Assembly: GCF_003116015.1 (NCBI RefSeq)
Contig: NZ_LGQZ01000044.1
Location: 25,704 to 89,703 of the forward strand
Origin: Azospirillum sp. TSO22-1
GTDB lineage: Bacteria; Pseudomonadota; Alphaproteobacteria; Azospirillales; Azospirillaceae
Length of the DNA stretch: 64,000 nucleotides
Reading direction: 5' to 3'
Below the pieces are notes generated by a model. It had not been told where the DNA came from, did not search any database, and was given only the letters and a program-made list of their open reading frames with translations. The translations under genes and the position numbers were made by a program. Below are positions 17,348-29,128 of the stretch, piece after piece; the stretch's first letter is position 1; each line of letters starts with the position of its first letter.

Positions 17348-17992
17348 ATGAGCGACATTTTCCAGGAAGTCGACGAGGATCTGCGCCGCGATCGCACGAC
17401 GCAGTTCATGAAGCGCTACGGCGGAGTCCTCGGCACCGCGGCGGTGCTGCTGGTCGCCGCGACCGCCGGCTGGCAGGCGTGGCAAGGCTGGAAGAAGTCG
17501 CAGGCCGAGGCCGAGACCGGCCGTCTGGTCAGCGCGCTGTCGCAAGCCGCCGCCGGCCCGCAGAAGGGCATCGAGGCGCTGACCGCGTTCTCCGGCTCCG
17601 CCCCCGCCAACCTTGCCGTGCTGGCCCGCCTGAACGAGGCGGCGCTGCGCGTGGAGGAGGGCAAGACCGCCGACGCGGTGGCCCTGTACGATTCCATCGC
17701 CGGCAACGGCTCGTCCGACGCGATCTACCGCGATCTCGCGACGCTGCTGTCGGTGATGCACCAGATGGACGGCGGCGACGCGGCGAAGCTCCAGACCCGC
17801 CTGCAGCCGCTGACGGTGGACGCCAGCCCCTGGCGCTTCTCGGCGCGCGAACTGACGGCGCTGCTTGCCGCCCGCTCCGGCGACCGCGAGCGCGCCCGCA
17901 CCCTGTTCCAGCAACTCGCGGACGATTCGCTGGCACCGTCGGGCGTGCGCTCGCGGGCAGCCGACCTCGCCGCCCTTTACGGCAAGAGCTGA
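17348..17992 (+). CDS. YfgM-like tetratricopeptide membrane protein
   Basis: 214 residues: a cytoplasmic N-terminus ([20 protein letters not shown]), one membrane helix at about residues 27-45, and an extracytoplasmic helical part with TPR-like repeats rich in Ala. This matches the YfgM/DUF2133-type proteins, ancillary subunits near the SecYEG translocon that hand over secreted proteins. The order yfgM-bamB-der is the same as in E. coli and supports the assignment. The stop overlaps the bamB start. Confidence 0.85.
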   Translation: MSDIFQEVDEDLRRDRTTQFMKRYGGVLGTAAVLLVAATAGWQAWQGWKKSQAEAETGRLVSALSQAAAGPQKGIEALTAFSGSAPANLAVLARLNEAALRVEEGKTADAVALYDSIAGNGSSDAIYRDLATLLSVMHQMDGGDAAKLQTRLQPLTVDASPWRFSARELTALLAARSGDRERARTLFQQLADDSLAPSGVRSRAADLAALYGKS

Positions 17993-19362
17993 TGACCCGC
18001 ATGATCCCCCGCGTGACCCCTCGCGTTCAGGGCCGCCGCGCCGCCCTGCTGTCCGCTTCCCTGTTCGCGCTCGCGCTCGCGGGCTGCGACACCGTCGGCG
18101 ACTGGTTCTCCAAGACCCCGCCGCCGCCGCTGCCCGGCACGCGCGTCGCCGTCCTGGTCGGCGAAAGCAAGGTCGAGCCGGATCAGGCGCTCGCCGGCAC
18201 TCCGGTGGCGCTGCCCGCGCCGCAGGCCAACGAGGCGTGGCCGCAGGCCGGCGGCAACCCCGACCACGTCATGGGCCACCCGGCGCTGTCGTCGTCGCCG
18301 GTCCAGGCGTGGACCGCCAGCGTCGGCAGCGGTTCGGGCGACTCCGAGCTGCTGCAGAGCCCGCCGGTGGTGGCGCAGGGCCGCGTCTACGCGATGGACG
18401 CCGAGGCGCACGTGACGGCGTTGGAGGCCTCCAGCGGCCGGCAGTTCTGGCGCACCGACCTGCGGCCGGAGAAGCGCCGCGGCGATTCGAGCGGCGGCGG
18501 CGTCGCCTTCGCCGACGGCCGGCTGTACGCGTCCACCGGCTACGCCGAGGTGATGGCGCTCGACCCCGCCAACGGCGCCATCCTCTGGCGCAAGAAGGTC
18601 GCCGGCCCGGTGCGCGGCGCCCCGACGGTGGCCGGCGGCACGGTGGTCGTGCTGACGCTCGACAACCAGGCCATCGCGCTCAGCGCCGCCGACGGCGCGA
18701 CGAAGTGGAGCCACGCCGGCATCCTGGAGAACGCCGGCCTGCTCGGCTCCGCCAGCCCGGCGGCGAGCGGCACGCTGATGGTGGTGCCCTATTCCTCGGG
18801 CGAGCTGTTCGGCCTGCGCATCGAGAACGGCCGCGTCGCGTGGCAGGAGAGCCTGGCGGCGATCCGCCGCGGCGGCGCGCTGAGCGGGCTGGCCGACATC
18901 CGCGGCCTGCCGGTGATGGATCGCGGGCAGGTCTTCGCCATCGGCCATTCCGGCCGCATGGTGGCCCTGGACGAGCGCGTCGGCGCGCGCATGTGGGAAG
19001 CCACGGTCGGCGGCGTGCAGACGCCGTGGCTGGCCGGCGACTACCTGTTCGTGATCGACAACGACGCCGCCGTGGTGGCGCTGACCCGCAAGGCCGGCAA
19101 GGTCCGTTGGGTCAGCCAGTTGGAGAAGCGCAAGGACCCGAAGGACAACAAGTCGGCGCTGGTCGCCTGGGCCGGCCCGGTGCTGGCCGGCGGCAAGCTG
19201 TGGCTGACCGGCTCGCACGGCGTGCTGGTGGCGCTCGACCCCGCCGACGGGCGCGAGCTGAGCCGCAGCAAACTGCCGGGGGCGACCTACTTGCCGCCGG
19301 TGGTGGCCAACAACACCCTCTATGTGTTGAGCGACAACGGGACGCTCTCCGCGTACCGCTGA
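17992..19362 (+). CDS. bamB: Outer membrane assembly lipoprotein BamB (PQQ-like beta-propeller)
   Basis: 456 residues. The N-terminal signal ends in a lipobox (LALAGC, Cys 32), giving an outer-membrane lipoprotein. The mature part consists of repeated beta-propeller blades with the PQQ-like pattern ([43 protein letters not shown]). It acts with BamA in inserting beta-barrel proteins. The ATG at 17992 overlaps the upstream stop, and der follows 26 bases later. Alphaproteobacterial BamB proteins are often annotated only as PQQ-binding-like proteins, but context makes the identity firm. Confidence 0.9.
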   Translation: MTRMIPRVTPRVQGRRAALLSASLFALALAGCDTVGDWFSKTPPPPLPGTRVAVLVGESKVEPDQALAGTPVALPAPQANEAWPQAGGNPDHVMGHPALSSSPVQAWTASVGSGSGDSELLQSPPVVAQGRVYAMDAEAHVTALEASSGRQFWRTDLRPEKRRGDSSGGGVAFADGRLYASTGYAEVMALDPANGAILWRKKVAGPVRGAPTVAGGTVVVLTLDNQAIALSAADGATKWSHAGILENAGLLGSASPAASGTLMVVPYSSGELFGLRIENGRVAWQESLAAIRRGGALSGLADIRGLPVMDRGQVFAIGHSGRMVALDERVGARMWEATVGGVQTPWLAGDYLFVIDNDAAVVALTRKAGKVRWVSQLEKRKDPKDNKSALVAWAGPVLAGGKLWLTGSHGVLVALDPADGRELSRSKLPGATYLPPVVANNTLYVLSDNGTLSAYR

Positions 19363-19388
19363 TTCGCCGTTTAGGGATTGCCGGCCTC

Positions 19389-20810
19389 ATGTCGTTCACC
19401 GTCGCCATCGTCGGCCGCCCGAACGTGGGCAAGTCGACGCTCTTCAACCGTCTGGCCGGCAAGAAGCTGGCGCTGGTCGACGACACGCCCGGCGTGACCC
19501 GCGACTGGCGCTCGGCCGACGGTCACGTCGGCGGGCTGTCCTTCACCATCGTCGACACCGCCGGCCTGGAGGACGTCACCGACGACAGCCTGGAGGCGCG
19601 CATGCGCCGCCAGACCGAGCAGGCGCTGGAGCGCGCCGACGTGGCGCTGTTCCTGATCGACGCGCGCTCGGGCGTGACGCCGCTCGACCGCCATTTCGCA
19701 CGGCTGCTGCGCCGGTCGAAGACGCCGGTGATCCTGGTCGCCAACAAGGCCGAGGGCAAGGTCGGCATGCCCGGCCTGTTCGAGGCGTTCGAGCTGGGCC
19801 TGGGCGACCCCGTCCCGCTGTCGGCGGAGCACGGCGAGGGCATGGCCGATCTGGTCGAGGCGCTGCTGCCCTACGCTCCCAAGGACGAGGCGCCGGCGCC
19901 CCGCGGCCGCCGCGGCAAGGCGGTCAAGGAGCCCGAACCCGCCACGCTGGACGAGGTCGAGGGCATCGGCGATCAGCCGGAGCCCGAGGAGGAGAAGGCC
20001 AAGCCGATCCACGTCGCCATCGTCGGCCGCCCGAACGTCGGCAAGTCGACGCTGCTCAACGGCCTGATCGGCGAGGAGCGCGTGCTGACCGGCCCCGAGG
20101 CCGGCATGACCCGCGACGCCATCGCCGTGGACTGGACGTGGCGCGACCGCCCCTTCCGCCTTGTCGACACCGCCGGCATCCGCCGCCGCGCGCGGGTCGA
20201 TGAGAAGGTCGAGAAGCTGGCGGTCGCCGACGCGCTGCGCGTCATCCGGCTGGCCCAGGTGGTGGTGCTGGTGGTCGATGCCGACCAGATCCTCGACAAG
20301 CAGGACCTGACCATCGCCCGCATGGTGATCGACGAGGGTCGCGCGCTGGTCCTGGCGGTCAACAAGTGGGACGCGGTGGAGAACCGCGCGCTGGCGCTCA
20401 AGGAGGTCGAGGACAAGCTGCAGGCCTCGCTGGCCCAGGCCAGGGGCATGCAGGTGGTCACCATTTCGGCGCTGAGGAAGCAGAAGCTCGACACGCTGCT
20501 CGACGCCGTGCTGGAGACCTACGAGGTCTGGAACCGCCGCGTGCCGACGGCGCAGCTCAACCGCTGGCTCTTCGGCGTGCTGGAGCACCACCCGCCGCCC
20601 CTGGTCGAGGGCCGCCGGCTGAAGATCCGCTACATGACGCAGGTGAAGGCGCGGCCGCCGACCTTCGCGCTGTTCGTCAACAAGCCGATGGACCTGCCGG
20701 AGAGCTACCAGCGCTATCTGGTCGCCGGTTTGCGCGACACCTTCGAGATGCCCGGCGTGCCGGTCCGCCTGGTGCTGCGCAAGCGGAAGAACCCGTTCGC
20801 CGAGAGCTGA
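19389..20810 (+). CDS. der: Ribosome-assembly GTPase Der (EngA)
   Basis: Double-domain GTPase for 50S subunit maturation, 473 residues. The first P-loop GRPNVGKST is at residues 9-17 and the second identical one starts at residue 213; each is followed by the G3 motif (DTAGL and DTAGI). NKAEG and NKWDA serve as the G4 motifs. The linker between domains is acidic and longer than in E. coli. The C-terminal KH-like domain ends in KNPF. Third gene of the yfgM-bamB-der unit. Confidence 0.97.
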   Translation: MSFTVAIVGRPNVGKSTLFNRLAGKKLALVDDTPGVTRDWRSADGHVGGLSFTIVDTAGLEDVTDDSLEARMRRQTEQALERADVALFLIDARSGVTPLDRHFARLLRRSKTPVILVANKAEGKVGMPGLFEAFELGLGDPVPLSAEHGEGMADLVEALLPYAPKDEAPAPRGRRGKAVKEPEPATLDEVEGIGDQPEPEEEKAKPIHVAIVGRPNVGKSTLLNGLIGEERVLTGPEAGMTRDAIAVDWTWRDRPFRLVDTAGIRRRARVDEKVEKLAVADALRVIRLAQVVVLVVDADQILDKQDLTIARMVIDEGRALVLAVNKWDAVENRALALKEVEDKLQASLAQARGMQVVTISALRKQKLDTLLDAVLETYEVWNRRVPTAQLNRWLFGVLEHHPPPLVEGRRLKIRYMTQVKARPPTFALFVNKPMDLPESYQRYLVAGLRDTFEMPGVPVRLVLRKRKNPFAES

Positions 20811-21215
20811 AGGGTATTGCCCCCTGACCCTCCCCCGCCTCCGGCGGGGGAGGGAGGGACCCGCACAGCGGGAGGGTGGGGGCAGCGGCTCGCGCAAGAA
20901 GCAACGCCTGCCACCTCTGCCGTTGCCCCCACCTTCCCACGCCTTCGGCGCGGGACCCTTCCTCCCCCAGCGGGGCTGGGGGAGGACTTGCGAAGCCGCA
21001 ACCCATCCGAATTGCTTCGAATTTCGAACCAATCCTTAAACAAACCAAAGTCAACACAGGTGCTTCCGCTGTGTTTTATTTTGGCGTAGCCATCGATCCA
21101 TTGCGAATTCTCTAGCTGCGGCGTATCCTCGCAAGAGTTCGCGAAACACGCCCGCCCATTTTTTCGACGCCGGTGCCGGTTCCTGCGCCGGTGGGCGCGG
21201 CGGATGGAGGATGGC
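20811..21215. other. Intergenic region with G+C hairpins and an A+T-rich promoter-like part
   Basis: About 400 bases without a gene. The first 175 bases hold two hairpins: CCCTCCCCCGCC/GGCGGGGGAGGG (20828-20854, three-base loop) and CCTCCCCCAG/CTGGGGGAGG (20961-20985). The rest (about 21000-21120) is A+T-richer and probably contains the promoter of the Tad-type cassette, though no confident -35/-10 pair was found. Confidence 0.55.
20828..20854 (+). terminator. Terminator hairpin after der
   Basis: Perfect 12-base stem with a TCC loop, 18 bases after the der stop. There is no T tract. The sequence belongs to the same CCCTCCCCC-type hairpins found elsewhere in the window. Confidence 0.55.
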
Positions 21216-22502
21216 ATGGTGCGACGGATCGCCCGAAACCTTGCAGGCGCGCGGCTCCGGCACGACGAGTCCGGGGCGGTGGTCGTTGTTGTCGCGCTGA
21301 TGCTGACGGTGCTGATGGGGTTGCTCGGCGTCGGCGTCGAGGTCGGCTCCTGGTACATGACGCGCCGCTCCCTGCAGACCGCGGCCGACGCCGCGGCCAT
21401 CGCCGGTGCGCTGGAGGAGGCGCGCGGCGCGGCGGCGCGCGTCACCGCCGCCGCCCGGCAGGAGGCCGCGCGCAACGGCGCGGAGGTGGCCAAGGACGTC
21501 ATCACCATCCGCACCCCGCCGGCCAGCGGCGCCTTCGCCGGCGACCCGCAGGCGGTGGAGGCGATCATTACCCGGCCGGAAGCGCGGATGTTCTCCGCCG
21601 TGCTGGGCAGCGGCAACGTGGACATCTCGGCGCGCGCCGTCGCCCGCGTGCGCACCGTCGGGCAGGCCTGCGTGCTGGCGCTCGATCCCTCGGCGTCCGG
21701 CGCCATCACCGGGCAGGGCAGCTCGACGCTGAACATGCGGGGCTGCACGCTGGCCGCCAACTCCACCAGCGGCTCGGCCATCACCATGAGCGGCAGTTCC
21801 AGCGTCACCGCGCAGGGGCTGTGGACGGCCGGCGGCACCAGCCTCGGCGGCTCCTCCAACCTGAACTTCGCGGTGCCGCCGGCGACCTACACCTGGCCGC
21901 TGCCCGACCCGTACGCCGGCCTGACCATCCCGCCGCTCGGCTCCTGCCAGTCGACCAAGAACGTGACGGTGTTCACCCCCGGCACCTACTGCAGCAACAT
22001 CGACCTGCAGAGCGGCAGCTTCGTCTTCAAGCCGGGGACCTACTACCTCGACGGCGCCAGCCTGAAGATCAACGCCTCGGCCGTCGTGACGTGCGACTGC
22101 GCGGCACCCGGCTCCGGCGTGACGTTCGTGCTTACCGCGCGCAACAACGCCAACCAGATCGGCACGGTCACCATCAACGGCGGCGCCACCATCACCCTGC
22201 GGGCGCCGAGCGACGCCGGCTCCCCCTATCCCGGCATCCTGTTCTACCAGGACCGCCGGGCGCCGGCGAGCGCGGTGAACACCATCAACGGCGGCTCCAG
22301 CATCGTGATGAACGGCGCCTTCTACTTCCCCTCCGCGCCAGTGAAGTGGACCGGCAACAACACCAGCTCCGGCGCCAACACCTGCGTCGAGATCATCGCG
22401 CGCACGGTGGACTTCACCGGCAACTCGGCGCTCGACAACAGCGGCTGCGCGGCGCTCGGCGTCAAGCCCCTGCTGACCACCGCCGCCACGCTGGGGGAAT
22501 GA
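21216..22502 (+). CDS. Tad-domain (TadG-like N-terminus) protein with predicted beta-helix body, copy 1
   Basis: 428 residues from the ATG at 21216 (GGAGG five bases upstream); ATG at 21204 is in frame. The N-terminal 65 residues are the putative Flp-pilus Tad_N region: an ESGA start, a hydrophobic helix (VALMLTVLMGLLGVGVEVG) and WYMTRRSLQTAADAAAIAGAL. The remaining sequence is Ser/Thr/Gly/Asn-rich and strand-like, with NGGATITL, NTINGGSSIVMNGAFY and FTGNSAL repeats that suggest a right-handed parallel beta-helix. Paired Cys residues are present (CDC, SCQ, TYCS). It is the first gene of a four-gene cassette. Probably an exported, membrane-anchored surface protein; the precise function is unknown. 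Confidence 0.8.
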   Translation: MVRRIARNLAGARLRHDESGAVVVVVALMLTVLMGLLGVGVEVGSWYMTRRSLQTAADAAAIAGALEEARGAAARVTAAARQEAARNGAEVAKDVITIRTPPASGAFAGDPQAVEAIITRPEARMFSAVLGSGNVDISARAVARVRTVGQACVLALDPSASGAITGQGSSTLNMRGCTLAANSTSGSAITMSGSSSVTAQGLWTAGGTSLGGSSNLNFAVPPATYTWPLPDPYAGLTIPPLGSCQSTKNVTVFTPGTYCSNIDLQSGSFVFKPGTYYLDGASLKINASAVVTCDCAAPGSGVTFVLTARNNANQIGTVTINGGATITLRAPSDAGSPYPGILFYQDRRAPASAVNTINGGSSIVMNGAFYFPSAPVKWTGNNTSSGANTCVEIIARTVDFTGNSALDNSGCAALGVKPLLTTAATLGE

Positions 22503-22513
22503 CGGGGGTCCCG

Positions 22514-23797
22514 ATGCGCCGCCTGCGCTCCATCCTCACACACCTGCGCCGGAACGAGGACGGCGCGCTGATCGTCGCCATCGCACTGATGCTGACGGTG
22601 CTGATGGGGCTGCTCGGCGTCGGCGTCGAGGTCGGCTCCTGGTACATGGCGCGGCGCAGCCTGCAGACCGCGGCCGACGCCGCGGCCATCGCCGGTGCGC
22701 TGGAGAACGCCCGCGGCAACGCGGCCGCCATCGCCTTGGCGGGGGCGAAGGAGGCGGCCCGCAACGGCACGGAGAACGGCGACACCGTGCAGGTCTTCAC
22801 CCCGCCGACCGGCGGCGCCTTCGCCGGCCGCGCCGACGCCGTCGAGGCCATCGTGACGCGCCGGCAGCCGGCGCTGTTCTCCGCCGTGCTGAACGCCGGG
22901 CCGGCGACGATCTCCGCCCGCGCCGTCGCGCTGCTCAGCGACAACGGGCGCGCCTGCGTGCTGGCGCTGGACGGCAGCAAGGCCTCGGCGGTGCTGGCGC
23001 GCGGCAATCCCGACGTGCAGATGGCCGGCTGCATGATCGCCTCCAACTCCAACGCGGCGTCGGCCATCGACCTCAGCGGCAACGTCTCGGTGAACGCGCT
23101 GTCCCTATGGACGGCCGGCGGCATCGCGGTGTCGGGCAACGCCAGCCTGCGGCTGGCGCAGCCGGCGACCACGCACAGCTGGCCGCTGCCCGATCCCTAC
23201 ACCAACATCAACGTTCCGCCGCTGCCGACCTGCTCCAGCCCCAAGGTGACGAAGGTCAACAAGACGCAGCTGCTGCCGAAGGGGATCTATTGCGGCGGCA
23301 TCGATGTCTCCGGAAACACGCACCTGAAGCTGGAGCCGGGGGAGTATTATCTCGACCAGGGCGACCTGACGGTGCACGGCAACGTCACCATCGACTGCCC
23401 GACCTGCGTCAACGACGGCGTCACCATCGTGTTCACCAGCACCCGTTCGTCCTCGCTGATCGGCGGCCTGCGGCTCAGCGGCAACCTCGACCTTACGCTG
23501 CAGGCGCGTGGCGGGGCGGGCGTGCCGTTTCCCGGCATCCTCGTCTACCAGGACCGGCGTGCCCCGGCCGGGACCAACCTCGTCAACGGCAACACCACCA
23601 TGAAGGTCACCGGCGCCCTGTACTTCCCGGCGCAGGAGCTCCAGTGGGCCGGCAACAACAGCACGGCGACGGCCGGCTGCGTGCAGATCGTGGCGCGCAC
23701 GGTGACCTTCATCGGCAACGCCGCGCTCGGCAACGACACCTGCGCCGCGATCGGCGCCGCGCCGATCGTCACCACCCTGGCCCGGCTGGGCGAGTGA
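22514..23797 (+). CDS. Tad-domain protein with predicted beta-helix body, copy 2
   Basis: 427 residues, a tandem paralogue of the preceding gene. Start chosen at 22514 (GGGGG five bases upstream and alignment with copy 1); ATG at 22499 overlaps the previous stop and is an alternative. The Tad_N region (WYMARRSLQTAADAAAIAGAL) is almost identical to copy 1 at DNA level over about 120 bases, while the rest has diverged but keeps the same layout: TYTWPLPDPY/HSWPLPDPYTN, QDRRAPAG, and a terminal TVTFIGNAALGNDTC. The product is likely to occupy the same structure as copy 1, perhaps as a heteromer. Confidence 0.8.
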   Translation: MRRLRSILTHLRRNEDGALIVAIALMLTVLMGLLGVGVEVGSWYMARRSLQTAADAAAIAGALENARGNAAAIALAGAKEAARNGTENGDTVQVFTPPTGGAFAGRADAVEAIVTRRQPALFSAVLNAGPATISARAVALLSDNGRACVLALDGSKASAVLARGNPDVQMAGCMIASNSNAASAIDLSGNVSVNALSLWTAGGIAVSGNASLRLAQPATTHSWPLPDPYTNINVPPLPTCSSPKVTKVNKTQLLPKGIYCGGIDVSGNTHLKLEPGEYYLDQGDLTVHGNVTIDCPTCVNDGVTIVFTSTRSSSLIGGLRLSGNLDLTLQARGGAGVPFPGILVYQDRRAPAGTNLVNGNTTMKVTGALYFPAQELQWAGNNSTATAGCVQIVARTVTFIGNAALGNDTCAAIGAAPIVTTLARLGE

Positions 23798-23805
23798 GGG
23801 CGCCC

Positions 23806-24258
23806 ATGATCGGCACATCCCGCCTGCTCAAGCGCCTGCTCAGCGACCGCAGCGGCAACGTGGCGGTGGAGTTCGCCCTGCTGGCGCCGCTGCTGGTCGT
23901 CATCCTGACCGGCCTCGTCGACTTCGGCCGCGCCACCTACGACAGGATGGCGCTGGAGACGGCGGCGCGCGGCGCCGTGCAGTACGCCCGTCAGAACCCC
24001 AACGACACCGCCGGCATCACCGCGGCGGCGCTGAACGCCGGCGGCCTGGCGGCGACGGCGACGGTGGAGATCCCGGCGCCGTTCTGCGAATGCCCGGACG
24101 GGACCTCCATCGGCTGCTCCACCGTGTGCCCGAGCGGCGACCCGATCCTGCGCTTCCTGTCGGTCACGGTGCGGCACGATTTCGAATTGTTCTTCTCCTA
24201 TCCCGGACTGCCGTCCCCGCTGGCGCTCGCCGGCACGGCGGTGATCCGGGTGCAGTGA
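23806..24258 (+). CDS. TadE-like pseudopilin, copy 1
   Basis: 150 residues with the TadE/TadG N-terminal signature: basic start, RSGNVAVEFALLAPLLVVILTGLVDFGR, where Glu follows Val in the prepilin-like helix. One membrane helix is followed by a small extracytoplasmic domain with clustered cysteines (FCECPDGTSIGCSTVC). In tad loci such proteins are minor pilins processed by a TadV-type peptidase; none is encoded nearby. Fits downstream of the two Tad-domain proteins with an eight-base gap. Confidence 0.85.
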   Translation: MIGTSRLLKRLLSDRSGNVAVEFALLAPLLVVILTGLVDFGRATYDRMALETAARGAVQYARQNPNDTAGITAAALNAGGLAATATVEIPAPFCECPDGTSIGCSTVCPSGDPILRFLSVTVRHDFELFFSYPGLPSPLALAGTAVIRVQ

Positions 24259-24270
24259 GGGAGGGCGGCG

Positions 24271-24672
24271 ATGCGGCGGCGCCTGATGCGCGACGAACGG
24301 GGAGCGGCGGCGGTCGAGTTCGCGCTGGTGTTCCCGGTGTTCATCGCCATGCTGATCGCCATCATCGAGCTGGCGACCTTCTTCTGGACGCGCAACACCC
24401 TGCAGTTCGCGGCGGAGGAAGCGGCGCGGCTCGCCATGGTCAACACCGCGGCGACTCCCGCGGCGGTGCAGGCCGCGGCGTCGGCGAAGCTGGGCACGCT
24501 CACGCTGGACCCGGCGCGCCTGACGGTGACGGCGGTGCTCGACCCGGCCGGCGTGGTGACCTTCATGAAGGTCACCACGCGCTACGCGTGGCCGAACGGC
24601 GGCATCACCGGCATCCTGCCGGTGGACCTCGGCGAGGCGGTCGGCGAGGCGCGCATGCCGATGGTGCAGTAG
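24271..24672 (+). CDS. TadE-like pseudopilin, copy 2
   Basis: 133 residues. The N-terminus DERGAAAVEFALVFPVFIAMLIAI is the TadE family helix with the conserved Glu, followed by WTRNTLQFAAEEAARLAMVNTAA. The C-terminal domain lacks the cysteines of the preceding gene. A GGAGGG site precedes the ATG. It ends three bases from the convergent SDR gene, so the cassette stops here without the ATPase, secretin or peptidase of a complete tad locus. Confidence 0.85.
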   Translation: MRRRLMRDERGAAAVEFALVFPVFIAMLIAIIELATFFWTRNTLQFAAEEAARLAMVNTAATPAAVQAAASAKLGTLTLDPARLTVTAVLDPAGVVTFMKVTTRYAWPNGGITGILPVDLGEAVGEARMPMVQ

Positions 24673-24675
24673 CTA

Positions 24676-25380
24676 TCAGATCGCCACGACCTCGCCGTGC
24701 CGGGTGCAGGCCGGCTCGGCCAGGTCGACGAAACGGTCGGTGACGTCCTCGGGCGCGCGCAGCTTCGCCTGGTCCTCGCCGGGGAAGGCCTGCAGGCGCA
24801 GCTTGGTGGCGACGATGCCGGGGTCCAGCAGGTTGACCCGCAGGTTCGACTTGGCGATCTCCATCGCGTAGGTCTTCACCATCATCTCCAGCGCCGCCTT
24901 GCTCGCCGCGTAGGGGCCCCAGTACGGGTAGGGCTCCTTCGCCGCGCCGGAGGTGACGAAGATGGCGCGGCCGGCGTCGGAGGCGCGCAGCAGCCGGTCC
25001 ATGCTGCGGATCAGCCGGTAGTTGGCGGTGACGTTGGTGTCGAGGATGCGCGTCCACAGCTTCGGGTCGAACTGGGCGACCGGGCCCAGCGTCTCCAGCA
25101 CGCCGGCGTTGCCGACGACGATGTCCAGCCGGCCGAAGCGCTCGTAGATGGCGGCGCCCAGCGCGTCGATCTGGTCGAACTTGCGCAGGTCGAGCGGCAC
25201 CAGCGTGGCGTTGGTGCCGGTGGCCTGCTTGATGGCGTCGTCCACCTCCTCCAGGCCGCCGACGGTGCGGGCGGTGAGGATGACGTGCGCGCCCTCCTGC
25301 GCGAAGCGCTTGGCGACGGCGGCGCCGATGCCGCGGGAGGCACCGGTGATCAGGGCGTAGCGGCCGGCGAGACGGGACAT
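24676..25380 (-). CDS. Short-chain dehydrogenase/reductase
   Basis: 234 residues with a classical Rossmann SDR fold: cofactor motif TGASRGIG near the N-terminus, NAG motif (GNAGVLE), catalytic Ser in FVTSGAA and the YxxxK pair in GPYAASKAA. The substrate cannot be told from sequence. It is the last gene of the radA-cvpA-purF unit, 83 bases after purF with a hairpin between, so its expression may be partly separate. The same placement beside purF is common in alphaproteobacteria. Confidence 0.9.
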   Translation of the reverse strand: MSRLAGRYALITGASRGIGAAVAKRFAQEGAHVILTARTVGGLEEVDDAIKQATGTNATLVPLDLRKFDQIDALGAAIYERFGRLDIVVGNAGVLETLGPVAQFDPKLWTRILDTNVTANYRLIRSMDRLLRASDAGRAIFVTSGAAKEPYPYWGPYAASKAALEMMVKTYAMEIAKSNLRVNLLDPGIVATKLRLQAFPGEDQAKLRAPEDVTDRFVDLAEPACTRHGEVVAI

Positions 25381-25412
25381 GGGGTCGCTCTACAGGTCAG
25401 TGGACAAACGAA

Positions 25413-25450
25413 GCCCGCGCCGGCACCCGCTCGGGATGCCGCGCGCGGGC
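25413..25450 (-). terminator. Hairpin between purF and the SDR gene
   Basis: GCCCGCGCCGGCA pairs with TGCCGCGCGCGGGC (one bulge) around an 11-base loop, just after the purF stop on the minus strand. No T tract. It may attenuate transcription into the SDR gene. Confidence 0.4.
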
Positions 25451-25463
25451 CGGGTGGGACGGA

Positions 25464-26915
<1,452 letters not shown>

Positions 26916-26945
26916 CGAAGAATCCTCGTAGTGCACGGGCCCGAC

Positions 26946-27626
26946 TCAGCGCGTGTTCTGGATCAGGCGGTCGATCTCGCCGCGATCGCGCTCCTTATAG
27001 CCGGTATTGGCGGGTGGTGCACCCGTCTTCCCGCCGGCCGGGACGGGCGAGGTGAGACGGTCCAGCGCCTCCTTCGCCTCGATCGCCTGGCGCGCGCGAT
27101 CCCGCGCCAGATCGGCCTGGTTCAGCCCCTCCGCCCGCAGGTTGGCGGGCACGAACTCATAGATCATGCCCGCACCCGCCGCCATCAAGGGGCGGGTCTT
27201 CGCCTGCTGCAGCCATTGCGGCTGCTCCTGGGCCGGGATCAGCCATGCAAAGAACAGATAGGCGACCGACACCAGCACGGCGCCCTTGAACAGGCCGAAC
27301 AGGAAGCCCAACGAGCGGTCCACCGCCGACAGCGAGGAGTTCTGCACGCCGCGCGAGATCCGCCCGAACAGGATGGTCAGCACCACCAGCGCCACGATGA
27401 ACAGCGCGGCCGAGGTGGCGACGTACGCCACCATCTCGACCTTCAGGTACTTCTGCGTGTGCGGCAGGACGAAGGGCAGGGTGTACAGCGCGGTCAGCGC
27501 GGCACCGCCCCAGGCGGCCAGCGACAGCACCTCGGCCACCATGCCGCGGGTGAAGGCCAGCAACGCCGACAGCAGCAGCACGGCGAACACCACGCCGTCG
27601 GCCGGGTTGATCGGGAAATTCTCCAT
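26946..27626 (-). CDS. cvpA: CvpA family membrane protein
   Basis: 226 residues. Four hydrophobic helices occupy the first 160 residues (VVFAVLLLSALLAFTRGMVAEVLSL is the family start), followed by a hydrophilic, charged tail rich in Arg/Glu. CvpA was named for colicin V production and is linked to envelope stress tolerance; its biochemical role is not settled. It lies between radA and purF on the same strand. Confidence 0.92.
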   Translation of the reverse strand: MENFPINPADGVVFAVLLLSALLAFTRGMVAEVLSLAAWGGAALTALYTLPFVLPHTQKYLKVEMVAYVATSAALFIVALVVLTILFGRISRGVQNSSLSAVDRSLGFLFGLFKGAVLVSVAYLFFAWLIPAQEQPQWLQQAKTRPLMAAGAGMIYEFVPANLRAEGLNQADLARDRARQAIEAKEALDRLTSPVPAGGKTGAPPANTGYKERDRGEIDRLIQNTR

Positions 27627-27659
27627 GCTCCGCTACCCTCGAAACCTATCGTGCCAGCG

Positions 27660-29045
<1,386 letters not shown>

Positions 29046-29128
29046 TGTCGTGGAGTCTGGATGTGTTGCGAAGCACAATATATAGCATGCCGTGACCCCG
29101 TCTCCTATGGGGCAAGGAAGGGATTGGC

